64,000 bases of DNA from Haliangium sp963772315 (GCA_963772315.1 CAVYWJ010000003.1:930001-994000); one strand, 5' to 3'; shown: positions 11,401 to 26,795, counted from the first letter of the stretch. Numbers and translations are program-made. Notes: generated by a model from the sequence alone, not told the origin.

Positions 11401-12273
11401 ATGACGTACCGCGACGATCTGCAAGCTGCCAGGATGCGCCGGGACGCGCTGAACCGCGAGCTGCAACAGCTGCGCAGCCGCACGGAGGAGTATCAGGAGC
11501 TGGTCCGGCAAGAACAGGCGCTCGCGCAGGAGCTCGCGCAGTGCGCCCGGGACCTGGATCAGGCGCGAGCCCGGGTGGAGCTACCGCTGCTGCAGCAGGT
11601 GCGCGTGGCCAGCCCGTGCAAGGAGCGCTGGGACGGCATGGCCGGTGACGAGCACGTGCGCTTCTGCGGTCGCTGCGAGAAGAACGTGTACGATCTCTCG
11701 GCGCTGACCGCGTCGCAGGCCGAGGCGCTGCTGCGCGAGCGCGGCGAGTCGATGTGCGTGCGCTTCTTTCGCCGCAGCGACGGCACCATCCTCACCAGCG
11801 ATTGCCCGGTGGGTAGTGAGAGCAAGCGCTTCTGGCGCCGCGTGACCAAGGTGGCCGTGGCCAGCGGCCTGGCCGCGGCCGGTATCACCATGGCGACGGC
11901 CACGGTCACCCGGACGGTGCCGGCCGCCGCCCCCTCGTGCCCGCGGGTCATCGAGATCACCATGGCCACACCCAGGGTCACCAGGAAGGTGGGTAACAGA
12001 GCGCCCATGCCAGATAAGGGGGGAGAGTACCAGTTGGGGGAGGCCAGGCCCCTCGAGGCGCTCTCCGCCGAGATGCAGGAACTCGACCAGCGCATCGCGG
12101 ACGCCGAGGCCAGGCTGGCGGAAACCACGGGACAGAAGGCCGCAATCCAGCAGGCGCTCAACAGCCTGCACCGTAGAAGAAGGGCTCGGCTCGGGAACGT
12201 CGCGGAGCCCGGCGACCCTCAGCGCAAGATCGAGATGTCCGTTGCCTGTCGTAAGAATCCGCTGGACTGCTGA
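11401..12273 (+). CDS. Coiled-coil protein with conserved CxxC-type motif
   Basis: Residues 1-60 form a charged coiled coil. They are followed by a cysteine segment, CKERWDGMAG-DEHVRFCGRCEKNVYDLS ... CVRFFRR-DGTILTSDCP, a pattern I recognise from uncharacterised proteins of Myxococcota and Bacteroidota; its role is unknown. A hydrophobic segment follows (about residues 143-163), then a second coiled coil. The cysteines could bind metal, but this is inference. AGGAG (11386-11390) lies 10 nt before the chosen ATG. Membrane attachment through the single hydrophobic helix is likely. Confidence 0.8.
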   Translation: MTYRDDLQAARMRRDALNRELQQLRSRTEEYQELVRQEQALAQELAQCARDLDQARARVELPLLQQVRVASPCKERWDGMAGDEHVRFCGRCEKNVYDLSALTASQAEALLRERGESMCVRFFRRSDGTILTSDCPVGSESKRFWRRVTKVAVASGLAAAGITMATATVTRTVPAAAPSCPRVIEITMATPRVTRKVGNRAPMPDKGGEYQLGEARPLEALSAEMQELDQRIADAEARLAETTGQKAAIQQALNSLHRRRRARLGNVAEPGDPQRKIEMSVACRKNPLDC

Positions 12274-13000
12274 TCCTGCCCACCTGTCCGGATGACAGAG
12301 CGCCAGCGAGGCGTGTGCATCGGGCAGCCCACGGATGGCCTCGTTCGCGGCAGCCCGCCTGGCGTCGATCCAGGGCGCCGACGCGGGCGGGTTTACAAGA
12401 CGTCGAGATTCAAGCCATCGACGAGCCACTGGCTGTGTGTCGCTGGCTCCTCGTTCGGGATCGAGAGCTTCCAGCTCGAAGCCGCCCGGGACAGCACAGA
12501 ACCGGGACCGCACCGGCGCCGGTCACACAACCGGTGATGGTCGCGGTCACCGGCACTGCTCGTGCGCCGGGCTGCAGCCGCCACGGCACACGCACCAGCT
12601 CCGGCACCTCCTGCGACCTCTGCTTACGCTGCAGCCTGGTGCCCGCGGACGCGACTGGCATCGATTCGCGGTTCTCGGGACTGCCGGCCGCGTGAGCAGC
12701 AGCACCTCGCGGTTCTTGGACAACCGCGCCGCGGTCCGCAAAGTCGCTGCGAAAGGACAAGCGAATGTCTAGACACCTCGCCTGCTTTGCCATCCCCGCA
12801 GCGTCCTCCTCCTCCACGACCGCCGCGAAATGCTCGGGCTACCTCTCGCTCCGGAGCCACTCGCCGGCGTCACGGGTCGCCGGTCACCCCCTTCGCATGG
12901 ATCCGTTCACCGGCGCCAGGTGGATCCGAGTTTGACCGGCGCTAAAGGGCACACGGGTGGAGCTGCATGTAGAGCAGGCACTCGCGAGCCGACCGCGCGA
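12274..13000. other. Gene-poor stretch, about 730 bp
   Basis: Several open frames of 60-145 codons cross this stretch on both strands, but none has a recognisable domain, a ribosome site or the codon pattern of the neighbouring genes. I see no convincing gene, RNA or mobile element. It may hold decayed sequence. Confidence 0.6.
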
Positions 13001-13447
13001 TCACGACGCGGCCTCGACCTGGGCGCGCAGCACCGGCAGATCGCGCACCAGCGCGTCGCGCAGCAGCGCGATCGCATACTCGAGCACGCGGCTCGACAGC
13101 GCGCCCGCGTGGTCGAGCGTGGCCGTATACGTCGCGGCGAGCGTCGGCAGCACGCGCCACACCGGAAACCCGATCTCCGCGTTCACCCGCGCCACCGCGA
13201 GCGCGGCCTCGGCGAGGCGCGCGGGATCGATCGTGATCGCCGACGGTGCGATGAACCGCACCTGCTGGTCCAGCCAGTGCACGTCGATCACGTAGTCCAC
13301 GACCGCACCGATGTTGACGCTGATGGTGACGCCGAGCGGCTGCAGACCGTAGTCGATGCCGCGCGAGCGTAGATAGCCCGCGAGCGCCTCGCGATCGGCG
13401 AGGTACACCGCGGGGTGCGGCGGCAACATCGGCAGCGTCATCGACAC
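13001..13447 (-). CDS. YbjN-like/secretion-chaperone-fold protein
   Basis: Small protein of about 148 residues. The layout, with an alternating beta core (GVTISVNIGAVVDYVIDVHWL, shown here only as a pattern of hydrophobic strands) and a helix of LAEAALAVARVNAEIG type, resembles the YbjN or type III chaperone-like fold. The GTG at 13447 lies 7 nt after a GAGGAG ribosome site, a better spacing than the ATG two codons later at 13441. It stands alone between poorly coding regions. Function unknown; the fold assignment is tentative. Confidence 0.6.
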   Translation of the reverse strand: MSMTLPMLPPHPAVYLADREALAGYLRSRGIDYGLQPLGVTISVNIGAVVDYVIDVHWLDQQVRFIAPSAITIDPARLAEAALAVARVNAEIGFPVWRVLPTLAATYTATLDHAGALSSRVLEYAIALLRDALVRDLPVLRAQVEAAS

Positions 13448-13546
13448 GAGTTTACTCCTCAGCCGCCTGCAGCCCGCTTGATCGCCTTGCTCGCCCTTTG
13501 ACACCCTACGTGGTGGTCGATCGCCCTTGATCCGCCGGAAGGATCT

Positions 13547-13963
13547 GTGATCTCGTTGTCTACTGCGACGGCGACGATGACCAAGCGCTCCTACTACTGC
13601 GAACAACCGAACCCGAACGAAGGCGAGAGCATCACTCGGCTAGAGCTTTCGGACGACGGGGGCTTCGTATACTCGGATGAGTGGTGCACGTACGCTTGGC
13701 ACATCACAAAGAAAGCCAAGGGGCGTTGGGAGCAGACCGGTGACGTGCTGACGCTCCACGTGGAGGAGTCGGAAATCTACGGCGTGACGCCGCCGGCGAT
13801 CCTGCAGGCAGTTCAGAATGGCGATGCGTACGACTTCGGAAATGCGACGGTCGTGACTCTGGTGCCGCCGCCCGACGACGCGTCTCAGCGGCGCGAGGCC
13901 GAGCTCGAAGAGCAGAAGTTCAAGCGATCCATAAACATCAAGCCGTCCAAGCTCGTGAAGTGA
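13547..13963 (+). CDS. Hypothetical protein, 138 aa
   Basis: Unrecognised. The predicted protein has a beta-rich, lipocalin- or META-like rhythm (ITRLELSDDGGFVYSDEW, GRWEQTGDVLTLHVEE) and a Lys-rich tail (SINIKPSKLVK). A GTG at 13547 has GGAAGGA just upstream but too close; an ATG at 13577 is an alternative start. G+C looks lower than in neighbouring genes, which could mean recent arrival. It lies divergent from the YbjN-like gene. Confidence 0.6.
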   Translation: MISLSTATATMTKRSYYCEQPNPNEGESITRLELSDDGGFVYSDEWCTYAWHITKKAKGRWEQTGDVLTLHVEESEIYGVTPPAILQAVQNGDAYDFGNATVVTLVPPPDDASQRREAELEEQKFKRSINIKPSKLVK

Positions 13964-14099
13964 GGTGCGCGTCGCGAGTAATTGCGCTTGAGACGCGCCG
14001 CGTCGAGATCGCTGGCATCATCCGCCAGCCTCATGGTGCTTGGATGTTGCAGGTCGTCAGGAACCTTCTCGACAGCGTGGATGGCTTCCTCACGGGCAA

Positions 14100-14480
14100 G
14101 TGCGCCTGGCAATCAGGAGGTAGACCGATGACCTAAAAGATGTCGTCCTCGCCCGGGTCGGGCCGGGTGCAGAAGGGGGCCGTGAACGCCGCCAAGATGG
14201 GAATGGCGGCCTGCAAAAGCCGAACGGCCTGAACTGTCCGCAAGGAGCACGTGTTGCTCCGAGGCGGGCTACCACAGATGCCATGGTGAAGACGAGAGGG
14301 CGGTGTTCCTCTCACCTGAAGTCAGCGATGGAAGCCTCCGTATGGAATAGGAGCCCGCACCAGCGGGAACGGCTGGCCATCGAGATGGATGTCGGCCCAC
14401 GCCAGCCCGCGTCTCTCCCCATCGGGGATCGAGGAGCGGGCCTTGAGGTGTCTCGAACCGAGCCATCGCTCAGGTCCGGC
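14100..14480 (+). ncRNA. Candidate structured RNA (possible group II intron 5' remnant)
   Basis: This stretch is non-coding and rich in short perfect hairpins, for example GGAGCA/TGCTCC near 14243-14260, CCCGC/GCGGG near 14353-14366 and CCCC/GGGG near 14418-14428. It begins with GTGCGCC at 14100, the 5' consensus of many bacterial group II introns. No reverse transcriptase gene and no recognisable domain V/VI follow, so if it is an intron only the 5' part remains. The assignment rests on pattern only. The alternative is a long structured leader for the downstream surface-protein gene. Confidence 0.25.
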
Positions 14481-14559
14481 AAGAATCAGCGAATTCTTCT
14501 CTCCCACGTGATCCGATTCTCCCGGATGTACACTGCCGAAGCACCATCAAGGAGAAGTC

Positions 14560-19428
<4,869 letters not shown>

Positions 19429-19480
19429 GCTGAGCACCAGCCCGGCGAGCTCGCCGGATTCTCGCCCCTCGCGGGGCATC

Positions 19481-19514
19481 GCCCGCAGGCTCCGGCCTGC
19501 GGGCTTTTTCTTTT
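19481..19514 (+). terminator. Rho-independent terminator
   Basis: A perfect 10-bp stem (GCCCGCAGGC, 19481-19490; GCCTGCGGGC, 19495-19504) with a TCCG tetraloop is followed directly by TTTTTCTTTT. It lies about 50 bp after the surface-protein stop and should end that transcript. Confidence 0.92.
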
Positions 19515-20495
19515 CTGGCCGGGTCGCTACCAGCTTCGTGGTGTCCGAAACACGATCGGGAGCCGGCCCGGCAGGCGGCGCCCGGCTCTGACGATGGCGC
19601 GCGGCGGCCCCGGTCGCGATCCCGAGGGTCGAGCCGCCTCAGCGACGTCGGCCGGGCCGAGCCGCGCGCTGCCGAGCGTCGAGAGGCGTGTCGAAGCGAG
19701 CAACACGCGCTGCCCGGCAGCGGTGCAGAGCCTCGATCGGTAGGGAAATGCAGCCCTTACTTGTCCCGTTGGTTGCGCCCAGTCCGTTCCGGTCACAAAA
19801 GACTGGCCTTTGGGTGTGGGTTATGGTTGTAATATACATCTGTACGGCGGCTTGGCCGTTCGCTGCCTGTCTAGTCGTGACTATCGCTATCGTATGGGGA
19901 TTCAAGGACATACAGAACCATTACCGGCCATGCGTAAGCGTGGGCCGCTCTCCCACGTGGCCTCCGTGTTAGTCGTTCTCCGACCGAGTATCCTCCCACT
20001 GCATCGAGCATCATGCGCGGTCTCGGCCTGCGCCCTCCGCCGGTGCCGTGGCAACAAGCTCGAGACCTTTGCGTCCACCCACGAGCTCTGGCGCATCGAG
20101 TCAATGCGCCAGGCTCGATACGGATAGCGTCCCGGATCCTTGCCGGAGAATTCTGCCCCGACACCGAGCATCATGCGCGGCTCTGGCCAGCGCGCCCTCG
20201 CCGGTGTCGGGGCGCCTTTCCTATCATCCTGATGGCGCGAGCTTCCGCGCGGCTCCAGCGCGACGCGCATTGCCGTGCTCCAGCGCGGCGCGTTGCCGTG
20301 CTCCGCAGCGAAGCAGTGCGCGCGCTGCTGCTCCACGGTAGAGCAAGGCTGCGTGGCGCCATGCACGCGACCTGACCGCGTTACGCGGCCTTGCGCGCAG
20401 CCCAGGCGCTGGCATGTCGCGTGCTTTAACGCTGGATGATTGCTGCGTCGGCGCCATCGCCGGCGCATCACCGCCAGCAATCAGGAGAGGTCCCC
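19515..20495. other. Gene-poor stretch, about 980 bp
   Basis: No convincing protein gene. The best open frame (19745-19972 +) would give a short peptide with one hydrophobic run but has no ribosome site and ends raggedly. The stretch holds a duplicated stem-loop (20005-20213) and, just before the next gene, an 8-bp inverted repeat GATTGCTG/CAGCAATC (20438-20445 and 20475-20482). The 19790-19920 part has a noticeably lower G+C than its surroundings. Confidence 0.6.
19996..20213. repeat. Duplicated imperfect stem-loop element
   Basis: The 16-mer CGAGCATCATGCGCGG occurs at 20005-20020 and again at 20165-20180, and similarity continues about 30 bp to its right. In the second copy GCCCCGACACCG (20155-20166) pairs perfectly with CGGTGTCGGGGC (20202-20213). 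In the first copy CCACTGCATCG pairs less perfectly with CGGTGCCGTGG at the same spacing. The preserved pairing despite sequence change suggests that structure matters. Confidence 0.7.
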
Positions 20496-20535
20496 ATGCA
20501 AGCTGCTACCCGACTCGCCCTCGTTCCAGAGACCG

Positions 20536-22038
<1,503 letters not shown>

Positions 22039-22090
22039 TTGCCCTGGGTGCCCGGTGACGGCCTCGCGGGATCGTGGTAACCACGGCCTC

Positions 22091-22654
22091 GTGACCGAAC
22101 GGTACCCTCTCGTGTGGATGGACCTGGAAATGACCGGCCTCGATCCGGAGCGCGAGCGCATCATCGAGATCGCGGTGCTGATCACCGATGCACAGCTCGA
22201 GATCACGGCCGAGGGGCCCGATCTCGTCATCAACCAGTCAGAGGCGCTCCTCGGCCAGATGGACGCCTGGAACCGGAAGCACCACACGGGCTCGGGGCTG
22301 GTCGAGCGCGTGCGCGCCTCGACCGTCAACGAGGCCGACGCCGAGGCCCAGGTGCTCGAGTTCCTGCGCAAGCACGTGGGCGAGCGCGCGGCGCCCCTGG
22401 CCGGCAACTCGATCCACCAGGACCGGCGCTTCCTGCGTCGCTACATGCCGGCCGTGGACGCCTACTTGCACTATCGCAACGTCAACGTCTCCACGGTCAA
22501 GGAGCTGGTGCGGCGCTGGTATCCCGCGATCTACAGCGGCGCGCCCGACAAGCGCGGCGCCCACCGGGCCCTCGACGACATCCGCGAGTCGATCGACGAG
22601 CTGCGCTACTACCGCGCGCAGGCGTTCCGTGAGCCCGCGCCCGTGGCTGGCTGA
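22091..22654 (+). CDS. orn: Oligoribonuclease
   Basis: 3'-5' exonuclease of the DEDDh class that degrades 2-5 nt RNAs, including the linear product of c-di-GMP turnover. The motifs are WMDLEMTGLD (DxE), the internal Asp segment GNSIHQDRRFL, and the final H/D motif HRALDDIRESIDEL; HxxxxD spacing is intact. A GTG at 22091 gives an N-terminus (MTERYPLVWMDLEMTGL) of the same length as E. coli Orn; a GTG at 22055 would add 12 residues. Length is about 187 residues, as expected. It may be cotranscribed with the SPFH gene. Confidence 0.95.
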   Translation: MTERYPLVWMDLEMTGLDPERERIIEIAVLITDAQLEITAEGPDLVINQSEALLGQMDAWNRKHHTGSGLVERVRASTVNEADAEAQVLEFLRKHVGERAAPLAGNSIHQDRRFLRRYMPAVDAYLHYRNVNVSTVKELVRRWYPAIYSGAPDKRGAHRALDDIRESIDELRYYRAQAFREPAPVAG

Positions 22655-22778
22655 CAGCCGGCTGACAATCCCTCACTCGTGTTGACAGCGCGGACGCAAT
22701 CCGCACGCCTGGCCCTACAATGGGTCCATGGTCGCCGGGATGCCTGAGCGCTCCCGCATTCAACCCGAGGAGATGCCG

Positions 22779-23723
22779 ATGACGTCCTCGTCCCTGCCCG
22801 CTGTCCTCGCCGTGATCCTGCTCTCCGCACTGGCCTGCGGTACGCGCGCCGCCAGGAGCAACGACACCATCCCCACGGTCCAGGCCGTATCGGCCAAGGA
22901 GACACCGGACAGAGGGCCGGAAACCGCTACCGCCAGGCCGGTGCACAGGGAGAGCCTCAACAGCCCGGCCTCGGCGCGCCCGAGCTCCGCCGCGTCGTCC
23001 CCTGGCAGGCTCCTGGCGGTCGCGCCAGGCGTGGACGTGGCGCGCGTGGCCGCGGTGCTTCGCGAGAAGCGGAAGCGCCGGAAGCCCGACCCCAGGGGCC
23101 GCGCCGAGGCGGAGCGAGCCAACGCCGCGCTGGATGGCTCGGCGACGGCCAGGGAGCTCGAGGCACTGCGCGCGCTCGAGGACGCGATCATTGTCGAGCT
23201 CAACCGGCTGCGCAGCAACCCGGCCGGGTACGCCGAGGATCTGGCCGGGTTCGGCAAGCTGTACCGCGGCGACACCGTGACCGTGCCGGGCTACATGGCC
23301 GTGCGCACGCGCGAGGGCACTGCCGCGGTGGACGACGCCGTCGCCGTGGTCACGTCGGTCGAGCCCATGCCGCTGCTGGCCCGCTCGCCCGGGCTGAGCC
23401 GCGCCGCGCGCGCGTACGCCTACCGGCTCGGCCACGAAGGCGTGCTGTTCCACGGCGGCGACAGCGCCTCGCCGCACGACCGCATGGACCTCTACGGCCG
23501 CGTCAACGGCATGTTCGCCGAGAACGTCGGCGCCGTGTACCGCGAGGCCAGGCTGATGATCCTGGAGCAGTTCGTCGATGACGGGATCGAGAGCCGCGTG
23601 CACCGCTACAACATGCTCGGCCCCATGTTCCAGGTGATCGGCGTGGGCTGCTCGCCGCACCCGAAGTACGACGTGGTCTGCGTGATGAATTTCGTCGAGG
23701 CGTACCACGAAGCAGACGAGTGA
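22779..23723 (+). CDS. CAP/SCP-domain lipoprotein
   Basis: The start is ATG 22779, 6 nt after GAGGAG (22767-22772). A lipoprotein signal peptide (AVLAVILLSALAC) places it on the membrane surface. A Ser/Pro/Ala-rich linker and a basic patch (LREKRKRRKPDPRGR) follow. The C-terminal 190 residues are CAP-like: ELNRLRSNPAGYAEDL near its start, HEGVLFHGGD with the putative metal His, and AENVGA. CAP proteins are secreted and of varied function; no specific activity can be assigned here. Confidence 0.8.
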   Translation: MTSSSLPAVLAVILLSALACGTRAARSNDTIPTVQAVSAKETPDRGPETATARPVHRESLNSPASARPSSAASSPGRLLAVAPGVDVARVAAVLREKRKRRKPDPRGRAEAERANAALDGSATARELEALRALEDAIIVELNRLRSNPAGYAEDLAGFGKLYRGDTVTVPGYMAVRTREGTAAVDDAVAVVTSVEPMPLLARSPGLSRAARAYAYRLGHEGVLFHGGDSASPHDRMDLYGRVNGMFAENVGAVYREARLMILEQFVDDGIESRVHRYNMLGPMFQVIGVGCSPHPKYDVVCVMNFVEAYHEADE

Positions 23724-23767
23724 CGCGCTGGCCGCGCGGTTATCGGCAGCGACGCGCTTCCGCGCGT

Positions 23768-24670
23768 CTAGGCGGCGGGCGCCGCGAGCTCGTCGACCAG
23801 GAAGTCGATGAACGCGCGCACGCGCGGTGACGAGCGCTGGCCCGGCAAGCACAGCGCGTGGATCTCCGGCCCCGGGGCCGCGTGCTCGCGCAGGATCTCG
23901 ACCAGCTTGCCCGCGCGCGCGTGGTCCTCGACCATGAAGTCCAGCGCCTGGCAGATGCCCAGGCCGCTGGCCGCGGCTTCGAGCAGGAGCTCGCCCTGAT
24001 CGAGATCGAGGTTACCCGCGGTCTTGATCTTGTCGGCCGGGCCGCGCGCGCCGGCCGCAAACGACCACTCGACCTCGACCCCGCGCGGCGAGCGGAACTT
24101 GATGCAGTTGTGCCCGGCCAGGTCGCGGGGCCGGGCCGGCGTGCCGTGCTGGGCCAGGTACGCGGGCGCGGCCACGGTCGCCCAGCGCGTGCGCATGACC
24201 CGCCGCGCGACCAGGGACGAGTCGTCGAGCTCGCCCATGCGGATGGCGACGTCCACGCCCTCCTCGACCAGCCGGCTGAGCCGATCGCTCAGCCGGAGGT
24301 GCAGCTCGAGCGCGGGATAGCGGCCGAGGAAACGCGGCAGGCGCGCGACCAGCGCGCGGCCCAGGATGAACGGCAACGACACGGTCAGCTCGCCCACGGG
24401 ATCGCGCTGGGCCATGGCGATGAGCTCGCGGCCCGCGTGCACCTGGGCCATGGCCTCCTGGCAGCGGGCCAGGAAGATCTCACCCTCGGGGCTCAGGCTC
24501 ACCCGGCGCGTGGTGCGGTGGAAGAGCTGGACCCCGATCTCCTCTTCCAGGCGCTGGATCGCCTTGCTGACCGCTGCCGGCGTGATGCCCAGGCGCTCGG
24601 CCGCGCGGCGAAAGCTGCGATCGCGCGCCGTGTACACGAACGGGACGATGCCCGCAAAGGGATCGCGCAT
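23768..24670 (-). CDS. LysR-family transcriptional regulator
   Basis: 300 residues. The N-terminal winged helix-turn-helix (residues 5-62) has SFRRAAERLGITPAAVSKAIQRLE, and the substrate-binding domain includes GELTVSLPFILGR and VDVAIRMGEL, typical of the AaeR/DmlR-type subgroup. It is transcribed divergently from an NADP-binding oxidoreductase, with about 155 bp between the two starts, the classic layout for LysR control of a neighbour. The inducer is unknown. Confidence 0.92.
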   Translation of the reverse strand: MRDPFAGIVPFVYTARDRSFRRAAERLGITPAAVSKAIQRLEEEIGVQLFHRTTRRVSLSPEGEIFLARCQEAMAQVHAGRELIAMAQRDPVGELTVSLPFILGRALVARLPRFLGRYPALELHLRLSDRLSRLVEEGVDVAIRMGELDDSSLVARRVMRTRWATVAAPAYLAQHGTPARPRDLAGHNCIKFRSPRGVEVEWSFAAGARGPADKIKTAGNLDLDQGELLLEAAASGLGICQALDFMVEDHARAGKLVEILREHAAPGPEIHALCLPGQRSSPRVRAFIDFLVDELAAPAA

Positions 24671-24825
24671 GGCCCGATTGTAAACCTGGGGTCAACAGAG
24701 AAGGTCTGGGAAACGCATAGACGCGCTTCTGGTTCACGAATACCTTGTTCTCGAAAGCGAATGACGAGACCGGGCGGTACCCGACCCGCTCGCGTCCAGC
24801 CCGCAACACAGCAGGAGCAATGACG

Positions 24826-25479
24826 ATGAAGTTCGGCGTACTTGGCACTGGAATGGTCGGCACCACGATCGGCGGCAAGCTGGTATCCCTCGGCCACGAG
24901 GTGAAGATCGGCTCGCGCACCGCCAGCAACGAGAAGGGCGCGGCCTGGGTCGAGAAGACCGGCGCCCGGGCCTCGCAGGGCACGTTCGCAGACGCGGCCG
25001 CGTACGGCGACATCCTCTTCAACTGCACCCTGGGCGGCGCGACGTTCGAGGTCCTGAACGCGGCCGGCGCCAGCGCGCTCGAGGGCAAGATCCTGGTCGA
25101 CGTCTCCAACCCGCTCGACTTCTCGCAGGGCATGCCGCCCACGCTGTCCGTGTTCGGCCGCGACTCGCTGGGCGAGCAGATCCAGCGCGCGTTCCCCAAG
25201 ACCCACGTGGTCAAGGCGCTCAACACCATCAACGCCAACGTCATGGTCGATCCCGCCCGCGTGCCGGGCGAGCACGCGACGTTCGTCAGCGGCGACGATG
25301 TCGAGGCCAAGCAGAAGGTCACCGAGATCCTGCGCGGCGGTTTCGGCTGGAAGCAGGTGATCGATCTCGGCGACATCACCACGGCGCGCGGCACCGAGGC
25401 GTATCTCATGCTCTGGCTGCGCATGTGGGGCGCGCTGGGCACGCCCGACTTCAACATCGCCGTGGTCAGGGCCGGCTGA
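24826..25479 (+). CDS. NAD(P)-binding oxidoreductase, NADPH:F420-reductase-like fold
   Basis: 217 residues. Rossmann fold with MKFGVLGTGMVGTTIGGKL (GxGxxG) and a GSRT element that suits NADP binding. FNCTLGGATFEVL, LVDVSNPLDF and VVKALNTI follow, typical of the NAD-binding-2/F420-dependent NADP reductase superfamily. The ATG at 24826 is 8 nt after AGGAG (24813-24817); an ATG at 24820 would be too close. It is likely regulated by the divergent LysR gene. The natural substrate is unknown, and F420 use is not proven by this fold. Confidence 0.85.
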   Translation: MKFGVLGTGMVGTTIGGKLVSLGHEVKIGSRTASNEKGAAWVEKTGARASQGTFADAAAYGDILFNCTLGGATFEVLNAAGASALEGKILVDVSNPLDFSQGMPPTLSVFGRDSLGEQIQRAFPKTHVVKALNTINANVMVDPARVPGEHATFVSGDDVEAKQKVTEILRGGFGWKQVIDLGDITTARGTEAYLMLWLRMWGALGTPDFNIAVVRAG

Positions 25480-25582
25480 GCGCACGCCGCCCACCCCGCC
25501 CCGCCAGCGTGCCCGGCTGTCACATCTTGGCGCTATGCGTCGTGGACGGTCGTGCCGCCGATGTTTTCCAAAGGTTCGACGT

Positions 25583-25588
25583 TATACT
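25583..25588 (+). promoter_or_regulatory. Possible sigma-70 -10 box (TATACT)
   Basis: TATACT at 25583-25588 lies in an AT-richer patch about 115 bp before the haemoglobin-lipoprotein start. No good -35 box is seen at the standard distance. It would leave a long 5' leader. Confidence 0.3.
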
Positions 25589-25703
25589 AAGATCAGCCTG
25601 CTCGTGGTGGAAGGGAGCTTCTCTAGAGTCCCGGGAGATCGGCCCGGGATGCATGGATGGTGGTATTAGGCCGATCATTTCTACGTCGAATAGGAAGATC
25701 ATC

Positions 25704-26714
25704 ATGCTGAAAGTAACAAAGTTGTTTTTGAGTACCCTGGCGCTCTGTAGCCTGCTCGCGGCTTGCGGCGACGACGGCAACAACGACACTCCCGATGCCC
25801 GGGAGCGGCCGGATGCCCGGGAGCAGCCCGACGCCGGTGAGGACACCCTCTTCGCTCGCCTCGGCGGCCAGGCCGGCATCCAGGGAGTCATCGACGATTT
25901 CCTCACCCGCGTGCTGGATAATCCCAAGATCAACGGTTACTTCCTCAACGAGGGAGCAAACTACGACCGGCTGAGCAAGTGCCTGGTCAAGCAGGTGAGC
26001 GCGGCGGCCGGTGCTCCGGGTGTGACCTATCCCCAGGGCGACGACGCTGCGGACGCTGATGGCTGCCGCAACATGAAGGAGAGCCACACGGGCCTGGGTA
26101 TCTCGCAGCAGGACTTCGATGATCTGGCTGGCGATCTCGTCGCCTCGATGACGGCCAAGGGCGTGGCCGCGGCCGATCGCACTGCAGTGGTCAATGCCAT
26201 CTCGCCGCTCTCGACCGACATCATCGAGGACGCGAACAACAGCGCCACCGTGTACCAGCGCGTTGGCCGCCGCCCGGCCATCGAGGCAGTGATCGACAGC
26301 TTCGTCACCAAGGTGGTCGCCAACGTCGAGATCAACGGCTTCTTCGCCGGCGCCGACGCGGCCGCCGTGGCCCGGCTCAAGGTCTGCCTGGTCCGCCAGG
26401 TGTGCGGCATCGACGGCCCCTGCGTGTACGGAGACGAGCTGGCCAACGACTACGAGGCCGGTGTGGCTGAAGACAAGCAGTGCCGTGGCATGCTGGAGTC
26501 GCACCAGAATCTGACCGACGAAGACGGCAACAAGATCGACAAGGCCGACTTCGATGCCCTGGTCGGCGAGCTGGTTGCGACCCTCGACGAGGTCGGCGTG
26601 ACAGAGGCTGACAAGGGCGCCATCCTCGGCGCGCTCGGGCCTCTGTGCAACGACATCGTGCACCGGCCCACCCAGGGCTCTGGTTGCTCGGTGTCCACCG
26701 GCGCCACCAAGTAA
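25704..26714 (+). CDS. Lipoprotein with two truncated-haemoglobin domains
   Basis: 336 residues. A lipoprotein signal (LSTLALCSLLAAC) and a short Asp/Arg/Pro-rich spacer are followed by two group-1-type truncated globin domains, about residues 46-175 and 180-320. Domain 1 has LFARLGGQAGIQGVIDDFLTR and proximal His128 in MKESHTGLGIS; domain 2 has a diverged start (VYQRVGRRPAIEAVIDSF) and His267 in MLESHQNLT. Each domain also carries extra cysteines. The ATG at 25704 follows GGAAG. Bacterial truncated globins are usually single-domain and cytoplasmic, so a tandem, surface-anchored form is unusual. Haem binding is inferred from the two His residues only. Confidence 0.85.
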   Translation: MLKVTKLFLSTLALCSLLAACGDDGNNDTPDARERPDAREQPDAGEDTLFARLGGQAGIQGVIDDFLTRVLDNPKINGYFLNEGANYDRLSKCLVKQVSAAAGAPGVTYPQGDDAADADGCRNMKESHTGLGISQQDFDDLAGDLVASMTAKGVAAADRTAVVNAISPLSTDIIEDANNSATVYQRVGRRPAIEAVIDSFVTKVVANVEINGFFAGADAAAVARLKVCLVRQVCGIDGPCVYGDELANDYEAGVAEDKQCRGMLESHQNLTDEDGNKIDKADFDALVGELVATLDEVGVTEADKGAILGALGPLCNDIVHRPTQGSGCSVSTGATK

Positions 26715-26744
26715 GCACGCCTCCAAGCATCCTGCATGACACAG

Positions 26745-26783
26745 ACCCCGGGCAGACCCTCTCTGCCGGGGTTTGTTCTTTTT
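26745..26783 (+). terminator. Rho-independent terminator
   Basis: ACCCCGGGCAGA (26745-26756) pairs with TCTGCCGGGGT (26762-26772) with a one-base bulge and is followed by TTTGTTCTTTTT. It closes the globin-lipoprotein transcript 30 bp after its stop and ends just before the ribosome site of the next gene. Confidence 0.88.
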
Positions 26784-26795
26784 GGAGGAAACGCC

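Noticed and set aside
12335..12772. 145-codon rightward gene
   Set aside because: Low-complexity composition, competing frames of similar length on both strands, no start signal.
19745..19972. Small membrane protein
   Set aside because: One hydrophobic run only, no ribosome site, ragged end without a domain.
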